Positions 34,316 through 46,917 of a DNA stretch of 64,000 nt are shown piece by piece. Origin of the DNA: Lithodes maja (Eukaryota; Arthropoda; Malacostraca; Decapoda; Lithodidae); contig JBAKBP010010337.1 of NCBI GenBank assembly GCA_037953745.1, positions 1-64,000 of the forward strand. Reading direction: 5' to 3'. The notes beneath the pieces were generated by a model. The model made no database searches. It was given only the letters and a program-made list of their open reading frames with translations, and was not told the origin of the DNA. The position numbers were made by a program, and so were the translations under genes. The first letter of the stretch is position 1. Every line of letters starts with the position of its first letter.

Positions 34316-34700
34316 ATTTTACTCGCTCAACCCTGAGCTAAAATCTGACAAACACAGAACCCCATCAAGCCCCTCACACCCAGCGACCGCATGGCACTAA
34401 AACAAAGCTGAGTTTATCACCAAAACACATCTTATTATTAACAAAAAATTCACATTTTATAACTCCTCCCAACAATAGCAAAAAGACACAATATCATGCT
34501 CCCAGAGCGAGCTTACAGCAGCTCAGCCGTTTGATAGTTCGTGGACTACTCAAACTCTATAGGCTATGACAAACTTATACGATTACCTATATCAAAAGAA
34601 AGAGTTTTTATATGATTTTTATATTTTAATATGTTTTTTCCCGGCTGCACTATAAGGGCAGCCTATTTTCCTCCACTCAAACCCACACACCTGTGATAGC

Positions 34701-37700
34701 CTACGACTGATCATCCACCCTTGATAAACAATCCGCGATCACATTGTCACATCCAGCAATATGACGGATGTCCAGGTTATACTCCTGCAACATCAAAGAC
34801 CACCTGGTCAGTCTCATATTGCGATTGTGAAATTGATTCAGGAATCTCAAAGGGTGATGATCAGTGTAGATAACCACAACTGGGCCATAGGCTGGAACAT
34901 ACACCTCGAAGTGCCTGAGCGACAGCACAATCGCCAGTAATTCCTTTTCTATTGTAGAATAGTTCTTTTGTGCAGCATTGAACTTCTTAGAAAAGAAACT
35001 TACTGGGTGTTCCACACCTTCATTGTCTGTCTGTAGCAAGACGGCACCAGCCCCTACACCACTAGCATCTGTTGCCAGCTGAAAAGGCCTGTTAAAGTCT
35101 GGGGCCCTGAGTATCGGGTGAGTACATAGCAAATGTTTCACCAAAGTGAAAGCCTTTTCACACTCAGGTGCCCACAAAAACTTTTTGTCTTTAGATAACA
35201 AATCTGTGAGAGGTGCCAACACCGTTGAGTAACCTTTTATGAAGCATCTGTAGTAGCCTATCATACCCAAGAATCTCATAATCTGCTTCTTGGTTGTTGG
35301 GTGCGGAAATTTATTGATAGCCTGTACCTTGTTCTGAGGAGGGCACACCTGTCCCCTTCCCACTACAAACCCAAGGTACTGCACAGTGGCTTTTACAAAG
35401 TCACACTTTGCCAAATTTACTACCAGACCTGCTTCACTAAGTTTCCGGAACAAGGTCTCAAGGTGCTCACAATGGCTCTCAAAGTCGTCATCATAAATGA
35501 TTACATCGTTCAAATATACGGTGCAATTTGGAATGTCCTTTACAATTTCATTCATCAGGTTCTGAAACGTTGCTGGTGCATTCTTAAGTCCGTAAGGCAT
35601 AACATTGCACCGGTAGGTACTCCCGTCCACAACAAAACCACATACCTCTTTAGCACGCTCGGACAAAGGTACTTGCCAGTAAACTTTTACTAAATCTACT
35701 TTAGACAAAAAACGAGCATTACCAATTTTGTCAACACTATCATCAACCCGAGGAAGAGGATATGGGTTAGTTGGAGTCAAACCGTTTAACCTACGGAAAT
35801 CAATACAAAAGCGTACCTTGTCATCTGGCTTAGGCTGCAGTGTTACGGGGGAAGTCCACTTAACTGTGCCTTTCTCTATCAACCCTCTACCGAGCATATA
35901 CTCCAACTCATCCCTCAGAGCTGGTAGTTTTATGGGGGGCACACGGTACGGGATTGACTTAAAGGGTAGATGGTCCCCCACGTCAACATCATGCATAGCC
36001 TGAGTAGTGAGGCCTGGGTGTTCAGCAAATACAGTGGGGTATGAACCGAATAACTGACGGATAGCATCAAACTGCGGCTCAGGCAAATGAGCTATAGCCT
36101 CGTCAGCCCTAAGGCTCGAGTTCCCCGCCCACTGATCCGCTGAAACATGTTGATCCCAGCTATCCTCCTCTGAAGCTTGACTGTCCCCCTCTCCTTCTCC
36201 ACCATGGCCGCAACAAGCCAACACAGGGACAGTGAGAGGCTCAGAGGGGCGCCTCACATACTCTTTAATAAGGTTCACGTGACATAACTGGTTCTTTTTC
36301 CTCCTGTCTGGAGTGGCAACAAGGTAATCTAAGTCTGAAATTTTTTCTACAATTTTATAAGGTCCAGTGTACTTCGCAGAGAGGGGGTTACCAACCAAAG
36401 GCAACAAAATTAATACCTCTTGTCCTACAGTGAACTTCCGGAGCCTCACTTTGCGATCATACCTGTCCTTCATCAAAGCTTGTGATTCTGTCAAATTTCT
36501 ACCTGCCATCTCCAGACTCTTAAGCATGCGCTCACGGCTTTCAAGCACATACTTTAATAATGGACAAGGCTGCCCAGTCCCCTCCCAAATTTCTTTCAGC
36601 ATGTTAAGGGGGCCCCTGACACGGTGTCCAAAAATCAGCTCGTTTGGACTAAATCCCAGGCTCTCACCAGGTACCTCCCGAGCAGCAAACAGCACATAAG
36701 GCAATCCAAGATCCCAATCCATACCGTTGTCAGCACAATAACACCTGAGCATGCTTTTAAGTGTAGCATACCACCGCTCAAGCACCCCTTGACTCTCAGG
36801 GTGATACGCTGACGATACTACTGCTCGTATCCCATGCTGTTGCATTGTTTGCTTGAACATGTTGGAGGTGAAATTAGATCCCTGATCAGACTGAATCTCC
36901 TCCGGGTACCCGTACCTTGAGAAGTACCACAACAAGTTACTGACTACCGTCTTAGCCATTCCATTTTTCATAGGGTATGCATCGGGGTATCTAGTGGCAA
37001 CATCCATTATGGTTAACAAAAAATTATTTCCAGCCTTAGTGGGAGGGAGTGGACCAACCATGTCAACAATAATTTTACCAAAGGGTGGCCCAATCACAGG
37101 AATAGGGTGTAACGGAGCCTTAGGAATAACTTGGTTCGGTTTCCCGACACGTTGACAAATATCACATGAGTTTATCCATGACTACACATGAGACTTCATC
37201 CCCGGCCACCAAAACAATTTCCCCAAAGCCGCCACCGTTTTTCTCACCCCTAGATGTCCTGCCAGTGGTATGTCATGCGCCAACCTCAGTAGGCTATCCC
37301 TGCACTCCCGTGGCACCACCAACTGGTCCACTACTCCGGACCCCTTTTGCCAACTACGTTTAGGGTCTTGAAAACGCCTATAGAGGATGCCTTCTAAATA
37401 AAAAAAATCTCCTGGCTGTGCATCGCCGTCCTCGTCAAGCTCTACAGCTCCATTAGCACATGTTTGGAGCTCAGGGTCCTCTAGTTGCAACCGACGTATA
37501 TCTGAGGGTGCCAAGCGATCTAACTGCTCCCGGAGCAATGCATGACCTTCCCCGATACTGGGCTGCTCCCTCTGTCTCTCTCGATGTACATAACGTTGCT
37601 GTCGTGGAGACTCGTCATGCCCAGCCTCGTCACTCTCGATGACAGGCCCAGGGGCTACTCCAGAATTAAGTAATGGTGCTAATACTGAATCACCCAGGAG

Positions 37701-39788
37701 AGCCGCCGAGTCAAAACTCTTAAAACCAACTCCAGCTTTAGCCTCCTCCTGTTGATCATTCCTCCGCTGGTCTGAAGACGGAGGACTAGGCTGTGACACT
37801 TTAGCTGCCCGAGCTCGGGTGACAACACACACCATGGGTTGTGTCTGGCACCGCTCGACCCACTCTTGCTCTTCCCTACTCACGTCGGCCGGCCTCTCGG
37901 CAACGACTAAGGGTAGAACCTCAGAAGCGGGCATTGTGAAGTCGTTGCCGAGAAGAAGGTCGACGCCCTCCACTGGCAGTTTCTCCACAATCCCGACATC
38001 CAATTCACGTGCCACACCATCCACCTCCAACTCCAACCGCACCAGCGGGTATGACCGAGTTGCATTAATACCCTGCACCACTACCACCCGAGCCGCGTTT
38101 ATAGGGTAGCCAGTCAAGTTTTTCATCAGAGTCTGGGAAGCACCTGCATCACGCAAGACCTCTACTCCATGCTTGCGCCCCGCCCACATCACGCAACCCC
38201 GCCCTCTATGGTCGCAAAAAACATCCTGAGCAGGGTTCGAGCCTCCCAGGTGCTTCTGCATTGGCTGTGCCTCAGCCTCTGACGAACTGCCCCGGGCAAA
38301 CTCAGATGACTTCGGAGACACACCAATGTTGCAGGCCAAAGACACAGCTGCTGTAGGTGGTTTGCTAGGACAGACTCTTGCAAAGTGCCCCTTTTTATGA
38401 CAATGATAACACTCCAACTCCCCTTTGGGCTTCCCTTGGTACTGGGAAGGGCCCGGCCCCTTCTTAAATGGGACGGTGCTAGTCTTGTGGTCAGTCTTGG
38501 TATCATAACTCTTGTACTTGTTTGCATAAGGTATATCACTAACTCGGAGGGGTGGGGCGTCACGCCCCTTGTTACCTGCCTCACTACGCTGGGCAGACCC
38601 GCACCCACGAATTAGTGATAGCCGGAGGTCAGCCATCTCAGCTGCCTCCTGTAGAGTTTTTGGGTTCTTTTCTTTAATAGTTAAAGTCATTTCTGCACCA
38701 GTACACTTATAAAACTGCTCGAGCAGAAACAGCTCAGTCAACTGTTCTGCCGTCTCAGCTTTCTCAGAACGTGTCCAGTTTTTAAGTGCATCTTTTAAGT
38801 CCCGAGCATGTTCAAGAAAGGTCGCCTCCCTAGTCTTTGTAACACCCCGAAACTTCAATCGATATGTTTCCGGTTGCAACTCGTATGCCCGTAGGACAGC
38901 TCTCTTCAATTCTGGGTAGTCAATGCAAGACTCTAAAGGCAGTGCATCATAAGCCTTCAGACCCTTACCCGTAAGTCTTGAGGAGACTAGAGCTGCCCAC
39001 TTCTCTTCAGGCCAATTATGCTCCCTACACTTCTTCTCAAAACGATTACAAAATTCTGTGACTTCAGTTTCACTAAATACCGGCACCAATTTGACTAATT
39101 GGGCCAAGGACTGTTCTCTTACTTGGCCCTCACGGCCCATCCGAGTCCCTGTCGACTCTGCACGAGACTTATCTAAATCTAATTTAGCACAATATTTCTC
39201 CGAGTCGTACCTAAGCTCAGCCTCATGCCTCCTAACCTCAATCTCATGCCTCCTCGTCTCATGCTCCTGCCTCCTGGTCTCATTCTCCTGCTTCCTAGCC
39301 TCAATCTTAGCAAGCTCAAGTCTAAATACCATATCTGGAGACAGGCAGGAAGAGGGAGCTGCCACTACTGAAGGAGGGGGGGCAAAAACTGGGGAACCAC
39401 CATGTGCACCACCCGAGGGCACTCCAATCTGCCAATTCTCATCCCTCTGTGGGAGAGTGCTAATCTCCGGTAACTGAGTGGACGGCACTGTGGGAGTCGA
39501 GTGAGAGGGGATCTGGGGAGGAACCCCCCCAAACGCCCTCTCCTCCGAAACCCCATGTCGCCCACGCAACACCCAGGAAATCAGCTCCCCCTTGGACATC
39601 CCTACTACATTGGAAATGCCCAAAACCTTGGCTATCAGGTGCAAGCCACAAACATCCACCCCAGTCAGCCTCTCCTCCGTCACGTGGTACCGCTTACTCA
39701 CAAAAACTCTAGCATCCTCCTCACTGGTTACTAACGGCACACCTTCAAATGACATCTCTCGCTCATCGTCAGTGCTAATGCACGACAT
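34701..39788 (-). pseudogene. G1 gag-pol, Gmr1-type order (gag-PR-IN-RT-RH), three disabling changes
   Basis: A frame of about 1,695 codons from ATG 39788, broken once by TAG at 37184-37182 (G3 has CAG there). Order: heptad-like Arg/Glu-rich coiled coil near residues 155-190; capsid near 215-390 with a SCAN-like segment AEQLTELFLLEQFYKC; zinc knuckle CYHCHKKGHFARVC near 455; protease near 546 with DAGAS in place of DTGAS; integrase H2C2 near 830-870, then core residues in VDMVGPL, QSDQGSNF and GVLERW (910-1005). RT is near 1290-1480 with VRFCIDFRRLN and the active site YLND in place of YLDD. RNase H starts at DASGVGAG near 1575 and ends with IADCLSR. Integrase before RT is unlike ordinary Gypsy elements. 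The stop, the protease change and the RT change each predict loss of function. Confidence 0.9.
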
Positions 39789-39984
39789 ACTGAAGTCCAC
39801 AAAAAAATTCTCGAGACAAAAGTGTTAAACTTCCTATGCAAGCACTAATTACTAAATTAACTGGAGTCTCTTAAATGCTTTACTAATTGCCATACAAAAA
39901 AATATATTCTTCAATATGCACGCTAAATTACAAACAAACAAATGTTGTACAACTCTGCAAAAATTTATACTGTTCACAAAATCC

Positions 39985-40001
39985 TAAGCAAGGTCGCCAT
40001 T
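39985..40001 (-). other. G1 primer-binding-like site
   Basis: In element sense AATGGCGACCTTGCTT follows the 5' LTR end TTCGTAACA directly. The same sequence follows the G3 LTR. The matching tRNA was not identified. Confidence 0.55.
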
Positions 40002-41829
40002 TGTTACGAACTGGCACTCGGGTACACAAGGGCTCTCAATCAGGACTCGAATATGGCTCGCTGCCACAACGGAAACACACGATCCCAACCCCTGAGTACT
40101 GCCAGCCGAACAAAAAACACCAATACCCTCCAGAGTTCAATCTGCTATAACGGGGTATACAAGAACTCGGTACTAGTGTTCAACAACAGACTAATAAAGA
40201 GACAGGAATTATCTAGTCTGGTCAACAATCAAACAAAGAAGTAAGAAACAACAACACCAAAGAATAGTGTTGGCCGAAGCCGAAGTAATCCACCCTTGAC
40301 TAAGAACTTAAGAAGTCCTCCACCCTCTACTTCGGATCGGCACTATTATGTTACGTTAATTAATAGTCCTTAAGCATCGAGCAAGGAATCTTCTGAAAAA
40401 AGTTAGATGCTTCTCGGATGCTCGTAAGAAGTACGTATCGGATTTTGAACAGTAATTCAATAAGCAAAAACACTGGCAATTAAATACTATTAAAGGTTTA
40501 AATTGGCATAAGAATAATTAAAAGAATATGCAATAGTAAATGGCAAACATTAAAAAGAAGTACTCCGCAAATGCAACGGCAATAGCCTACTCGGATTGTG
40601 CTCGTGGGCCACTAATCACTAAAGTAGCCAAGCTTGCAACACATGAAATCAATAGTGCATAAACAATATCATACATAAGGAAAGCTTCAATACTATTCTG
40701 TATCTACTAATCGAGTAAAGTCTAGCTGGGGTACTGTGGGCAAAAGGTAGCAGTGACTGATCAAAAACGGCTCGTAACCTAGCGAAGTCCTCACAACTGT
40801 TTAAAGTATTACGTTAAAACTAACAAGTGCACTTTGAGAAATCCAGATCCCTTGTATCTGGTTTTCTCCCGGCTCCTTGACAAAGTAAAAACAAACTGTT
40901 AATAAAATACAGGGTGGTTAGGCTCTTGCCCTCACGCACTGTAAATTATTAACTCAACACAGTCAGCCGCGAAGACAACCTAGGCTTCACTGAACCGAAA
41001 CGAGTATGCAGGTTTATCGCTTAACCACTGCATCAAACAACAACTCGTAACACAGAAAAGCCTTACCCCAGTCTAGCATTACCTAGACTAGCAGAAAACA
41101 GGAATAATAATAATAATACACAGGGAAATGCATATACAAGTGCAACAAACATAAATCAATCCTATTCTAAGTTAACCCTTCCAAAATAGGCTATCTAATA
41201 GGCAAGTATCTCGTGAGAACTCAAGCGATAATACGTTGGCTGACTAGCTCTGCACCAACGGGACCATGGAAGTTAAACAGGCAGGGAAAAGAGGAGATAA
41301 GAATGCAAGGTAGTAGAGAAAGTTCACATCAGTCAGAAGAATATATATAGTTAGCAAGGGAAATGAGAAGTCGCTCTGCCTAATGAGTTCTGATGAAAAA
41401 ATGGCTAGACTTCCCTTTTTATACCCGGCCCTCTAGTGAGCCCAACGTGAACTACTAAGGACCGCCCACTGACAACCATTACGTAATTTCTCTCTCTCCT
41501 CTGGGATAGACAAGAGGGAGGAATGGGAGTGAGTTAGGCCCACCTCCCGCCTGGCGCACCCACTGACCCCCAACGGTGGCTGTTTCTCTTCCCATCATTA
41601 CAAATAAGTTTTTCACACAATACTTATAACTAATGATATAAAATAGAACTCGTTGACTCAGATGAAAACAAAATACATATTCATAATACTTATAGTACAA
41701 CGGCTCACATGAACTAAGTTAGGAAACTCTACATAGACTACAGCCAAAGTTCCTGCCCTGACGATCCTAGTGAGAGTGGGGCATGACTAGGCGTTCTGTA
41801 CAGCATGCTCACACTGGACATGCGTCACA
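40002..41829 (-). repeat. G1 5' LTR, complete
   Basis: 1,828 bases, TGTGACGC...CGTAACA in element sense. It contains a TATA box and differs from the 3' LTR at about eleven sites. Its left end borders the primer-binding-like site and its right end borders G2 sequence at 41830. Confidence 0.9.
41415..41423 (-). promoter_or_regulatory. TATA box of G1 5' LTR
   Basis: TATAAAAAG in element sense. It is the likely core promoter for the genomic RNA, with an initiator expected about 30 bases downstream as in G3. Confidence 0.6.
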
Positions 41830-41934
41830 AAACAAAACAATAAGAATGTCACCCTCAACACTCCTATCCACCAGACCTCCCCGAAACTTAAAAGCTCAAC
41901 CCCTACCCCCATCAAAACTGAAGGATGAAAGTCC

Positions 41935-44900
41935 ATGTCTTTATGTAATGCCCATTCTCTTAGCCCATATTCCACTACCATTATTCCAGGAAACGCCATG
42001 CACCCTTCTCTAAATGTTTTGATGAATACTCCAAATAATATTGGCCATCCTGTGCAACCTTCCATGCCACCTTTTTTTTCGACCACCCCTGATAAATGTC
42101 CTATGCAACCCCTATCCAATGCTCAAACGAATGTACATGCACCACACAAACCACACACGCCCCCCTCTGAAATTCCGTTTTCTATGGTTACCCTTCTTCC
42201 AACCACAGCCCAAATGTCACAGGTACCCCACCCCTCCGCGTTTTCTATGCCCCACCCTGACACACAGAAAACGAACTTACCCACACACACTAATACAAAC
42301 CACAGGCCAGGACCCCCTCTAAACTGCAATCCCATCATTATCAGCCCCGCCATCATCCAAGACAAATGCCATATTCCCCCCCACCATCAGAAATGGGTTT
42401 ACCTTCGCCCCATTCCTCAAACCTCTATGATCTTGACCCACACTAACATGTCAACCCCTCAGGACCGCTGCCTCATCCAGCCCGCAATCATTTCCTCCCA
42501 AACCAACAACATATTAATAGCCAATATCTCCGAAGAAGTACTCACTTTACCCAAGGGCCTCATTATCGGGGAGCTAGAGACGTTTGATGACCTAACCGTA
42601 CCCCCCACCAACGCCCCCAATAGTTTGAAGTTACCCTCCCTTCCCGAATCCCTTTCCGACCAACAAAAACAAAACATGTATTCCCTACTGCTGGAGTTTA
42701 GCGACGTTTTTGCTCAAACCCCCACCGAAATATGACAGACCAACCTAGAACAACACGCCATCAACACCATCGGACCGCCTTTGCGTCATCCCTCCCGCAG
42801 GAAGAACCCCCTTCAGCGGCAAGAAGAAGAACAACAAGTGCAAGAGATGTTGGATGCAGGCATTGCTACTCCCTCCATTAGCCCTTGGTCTTCCCCAGTG
42901 GTGCTGGTGAAGAAGAAAGATGGGTCCACTCGATTCTGCGTGGACTATCGGCGATTAAACGATGCGACGATCAAAGACGCCACTCCCCTTCCACGTATCG
43001 ACGACTCCCTCGACTCACTCCACGGCTCCAAATGGTTCACCACGTTGGATCTTCAAGCCGGGTACTGGCAAGTTCCCATAACACCAGAAGATCAGCAGAA
43101 GACAGCATTCTCCACCAGCGGCGGTCACTTGTACGAATTCAATGTACTACCATTTGGCCTCTGCAACGGCCCTGCCACCTTCTCCCACCTGATGGAATCA
43201 GTACTCAAAGGACTAACTGGGGAAACCTGCCTCGCCTATTTAGACGATGTAATAGTTTACTCTGGTACCTGGAAGGAACACCTACGCCGATTGAAACAAG
43301 TACTCCAACGAATAAGAGAAGCCGGATTAAAACTCAAACCCTCAGAATGCGAAGTAGCAAGGAACTAGGTTGACTTTTTAGGTCACGTAATATCCGAGCA
43401 AGGGATTTCCCCCGACCCCCAGAAGCTATCTGCCATCCATAACCAACAACCCCCCACCACAGTCAAAGGAGTTTGCTCATTTCTTGGGTTAGCCACCTAC
43501 TACAGACGTTTCGTCCCCCACTTCGCAGACAGACCCCGCCCACTACATCAACTTACCCATAAGGACACAGTATTTTCTTGGCCATCTGAGAGAAATGCAG
43601 CATTCGAGAAGCTGAAAGAAAAGCTAGTGCAGGCCCCTACTGTATCATTTCCCGACTACCAGCAACCTTTTCGTCTCTACACAGACGTGTCGTTATACGC
43701 CATTGGAGCCGTTCTCGCCCAAGTACAAGAAGGACGGGAGCACGTCATTGCCTATGCTAGCTCTACTTTAAATCTAGCTCAACAAAATTATGCTGCCACC
43801 AAACGGGAATGCCTAGGAGTCATTTGGGCCCTCAACCACTTCCGGTCTTTCGTACTAGGAGCAAAACTGGACATCATTACCGACCACCAATCTTTGCAAT
43901 GGCTACGGAAATGCGAAACCAATTCAGCCTTACTAGTTCGATGGAGAGAAACACTCGAAGAGTACGACTTCACGATACAGTATCGACCAGGGAAACTCCA
44001 CACCAATGCTGACGCCCTCTCCCGTCTCCCTGTACCAGAAAGCCCCCCCACCAACCTGGCCGCCTTACGACAAACAGATTTTTCCAACACTTCCGTAGTG
44101 CAGGACTTACCCAAACCAGCTGCCTCGCTCCTACAATCCTGGGAAAGCAGAATCAAGCCCCTTTGGATACCCAAGCCTATATTCTCAAAGTTGACACGTT
44201 GGGGAGATCAACTCGCCACAGAATCCGGCCATATAGTCATTGACCCCACACTCGCCCAAACCTACATGATTGCAATCCATGAAGGGAACGGAATTCACCT
44301 CGGTCAAAAGAAGATGCTCAAGATCTTTCAGGACCAATATTGGACACCTAACCCATCCGGAATTGCCAAGCAAGTGACTGAAGCATGCAAACCCTGTGCG
44401 TTGGGAAAGGACCGATGCCGTACAGCAGGGCTAGCTGGCACCATTTCCGCTCAAAAACCATTCCAGATCCTTTCCCTTGATGTGATGGGCCCTTTCCCTG
44501 CTCACGCCGGCAACCGCTATATTGTCACGTTTGTTGACATTTATTCCAAATTCCTAATAGCTTGCCCCGCCAAAGATCACACGGCCACCACCGTTGCTAC
44601 CCTCCTCGCCACTGAAATTTTTCCCATTTTCGGCCTACCTATTGCTATCTTATCAGACAACGCCCCAGAATTTAGTGGCCAAGTCTGGCAACAATTCGCA
44701 AAGCAATGCGGACTAAAGATCAAAAACTCCTCCCCTTACTGGCCGCAAGGCAACGCCGTGTGCGAACGCAGTCACCGTACGATTAACAACCAATTACGTA
44801 CCCGTATGATTGCCTTGAACACCTCCGACTGGCCATCACAATTAAAAATGATCCAGTGGGGTATGAATACCTGCCCCAAAGAAGACGGAATTTCCCCCCA

Positions 44901-45588
44901 CGAACGCGTGTACGGAGTGGCCCCCCTCTTATTGCCGTTCCATCACCACGCCCTACCCTCCACCGCACTACTCCAAACTGACCCTTTGCAACAACTACAG
45001 AACACCCTGCGCACCGCCCAAAACTGACAAAACACTAAAAACGACAATACCCTTGACCAGAACCCCTTCGCCATTCACGATACCGTGATGGTGGCCAAGC
45101 TTCCGGTCATCAACAAATTAGGCCCGAGATATGTCGGACCTTATACCGTCACCCAGATCCCAAATGCCTACCAAACCACCATTAATTATCACAGCGAGAC
45201 ACGCACCTACAGAAATAGATTTGTTAGAATCTTCAAACCCCTAACTAACGAAGATAGTATTCCCCCTACCACCCCCGACTCCGAGCTAACCACCCCCTGC
45301 ACTCAACCACATATTTTGTTCAGACCCGCAACCCCACCTGACATTCCAATAAAACCAAAACCTCCTACCCGACCTCTCCCCACTTTTCACCAACACACCC
45401 CCCGAACTCCTCCCCCCTCCGCACTGTCCCCAGAAGTAACACCCCCCCTACCGTACCTGTATCTTCCACCTCGGACAACAAATTCCAACAAACAAAAAAC
45501 ATTCCTCCCAAACACTCACAAACCACCAACCGTTACAAACTACGTCCACGTGTGTCCTCCAAAACTCACCCTACAAAGCCACATCTAA
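41935..45588 (+). pseudogene. G2 pol (RT-RNase H-integrase) with three in-frame stops
   Basis: One frame holds the whole pol but is stopped by TGA 42733, TAG 43366 and TGA 45025. The linker upstream of RT is 41935-42735. RT: SPVVLVKKKDGSTRFCVDYRRLN, LDLQAGYWQV, LPFGLCNGPATF and an intact YLDDVIVY near 43240. RNase H: RLYTDVSLYAIGAVLAQ (43680) to HTNADALSRLP. Integrase: H2C2 finger HEGNGIH...CKPCALGKDRC (44280-44410); core aspartate in SLDVMGPF, second in LSDNAPEF, glutamate in AVCERSHR; C-terminal domain GPRYVGPYTV (45120). Ordinary Gypsy domain order, unlike G1. The catalytic residues survive, so the stops alone account for its death. Confidence 0.87.
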
Positions 45589-45951
45589 CCAAACGCTTGA
45601 GTAAACCAGCCCCCCTATCACCCCACTCCTCCTCACCCTCACCTTCTACCTCAAACCGAAAACCCCCACCTGGCCCTCGCCCATCTCAAAAGAAAGAGAA
45701 CCCCACCCCTTCCCTCCAACAACCTCTGGTTTCCTCACAAACCCCATCCTCCCCTAACTCCACCCCCAGTCTCCAACCGAACTCCTCCGAACCCACCTCC
45801 CCCCTGTCCTCTATACCCGACCCACCAAACCCCCCTAACATCTTAGATCATGATTACGCCCTCAGAAATCCAACAACCGGCATCAACAAAAAAAAAAACA
45901 GCTCCTCCACAATGACCACCAGCTTGACTCCATTTTCCCTACCAATTCGGC

Positions 45952-46917
45952 TTGCCCCCCCCCCCCCCCCACAACTGGCCCCTTTCCTTCCACCATTCCC
46001 CCTTCCACGAGCAAACACCACAGCACACCTACCTCATCAACAATGAATACGGCAACCAACACCCCCCCCCCCCCCCCACCTCACCTCCTCTCAACCCCAC
46101 CCCAATACCACCCCGATACAGAACATCATCCAGTGATTCAAGCCCCGAAATAAAAAACCGCCCCCCCATACGGACAGCCTCAGGACGTTTAGTCACTCGA
46201 TCTGTCCGGTTTTCTCCTATCCACGAGATTAAAGCAAAAAAAAACACAACATCCCCCACAATCCACACAACACACACGCCCATATTAAGAATCGCCCCTA
46301 TTTTCACCCCACCACCCCCACAGACACAACACTCAGCAAAGACCTCCGCCACCATACCTGACCAACCAGCCACCAAGATGTCCACGACGCCCTTCATAAA
46401 GCGAGTCAGAATGTACACGGACTCAGGACAAATGGTCCGCATGCAAGCCCACCACGAAGCCTTCACAGCAGCCCTAATCAACACCACGACAACTTTCCTT
46501 CAGGTCACCATCGACCCCCACAAGACCCCAGAGACCCGTTCCATCAATTGGTGGGGATTCCTCCAAACACTACCCATGATCCACCACCAAGGAGCTTCTC
46601 TTTTCTTCACCCTGGAGGCTCGAGGACGAGCCTACGATGAAGGGGAGGGAAGTAAAATACCCCAAAGAGGGAATTCCCCCACCATCCTCCCGACCAACAA
46701 CCCAGTGGTAATTCCGCAAGAACCAGTGCGAAAACCAACCAGGACGAAAGGACCCAACAGCAAGATCAAAGGAAGCCGCCAACCCTGTCAGTCAACAGAG
46801 GAGCGCACGACTGGACCATGGGACCGACCCCAACACGGCCGGAAAGGAAAAGGCCCCAAAGGCACGTCGGCCAACCAACCCCATGCTCAGCTGTCCTTTT
46901 TCTGTTGTAGTAACTAA
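45952..46917 (+). pseudogene. G2 proline-rich pol tail and unknown downstream ORF
   Basis: After the integrase C-terminus comes a long Pro/Ser/Thr-rich stretch whose frames are broken near C homopolymers (45588, 46046). Within 45952-46917 the segment RTASGRLVTRSVRFSP resembles the basic tails at the end of many Gypsy integrases. A separate ATG at 46378 opens 179 codons (MSTTPFIKRVRMYTDSGQ...) with a less biased composition, NWWGFLQTLPMIHHQG in the middle and a basic end. I do not recognise it. It has no signal peptide or membrane segment, so it is not an envelope gene. It may simply be the pol tail. Confidence 0.4.

Larger units (their letters stand above)
32393..41829 (-). mobile_element. 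Gmr1-like Ty3/Gypsy LTR retrotransposon G1
   Basis: Paired LTRs (32393-34304 and 40002-41829), a polypurine tract, a primer-binding-like site and one long gag-pol on the minus strand. Without the SINE insertion and its duplicated bases, the left LTR is exactly as long (1,653 bases) as the matching part of the right LTR. I count about eleven differences by eye, so insertion was recent. The left LTR lacks its last 175 bases, where it is fused to DIRS-A copy 2. Integrase lies before RT in pol, as in the Gmr1 clade. Confidence 0.88.

Noticed and set aside
35301..36812. Plus-strand open frames over the G1 pol
   Set aside because: They are antisense to a clearly coding minus-strand frame with RT and integrase motifs.
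45552..46046. Proline-rich host protein gene
   Set aside because: Follows the G2 integrase directly, is compositionally a C-rich artefact and changes frame at C homopolymers.
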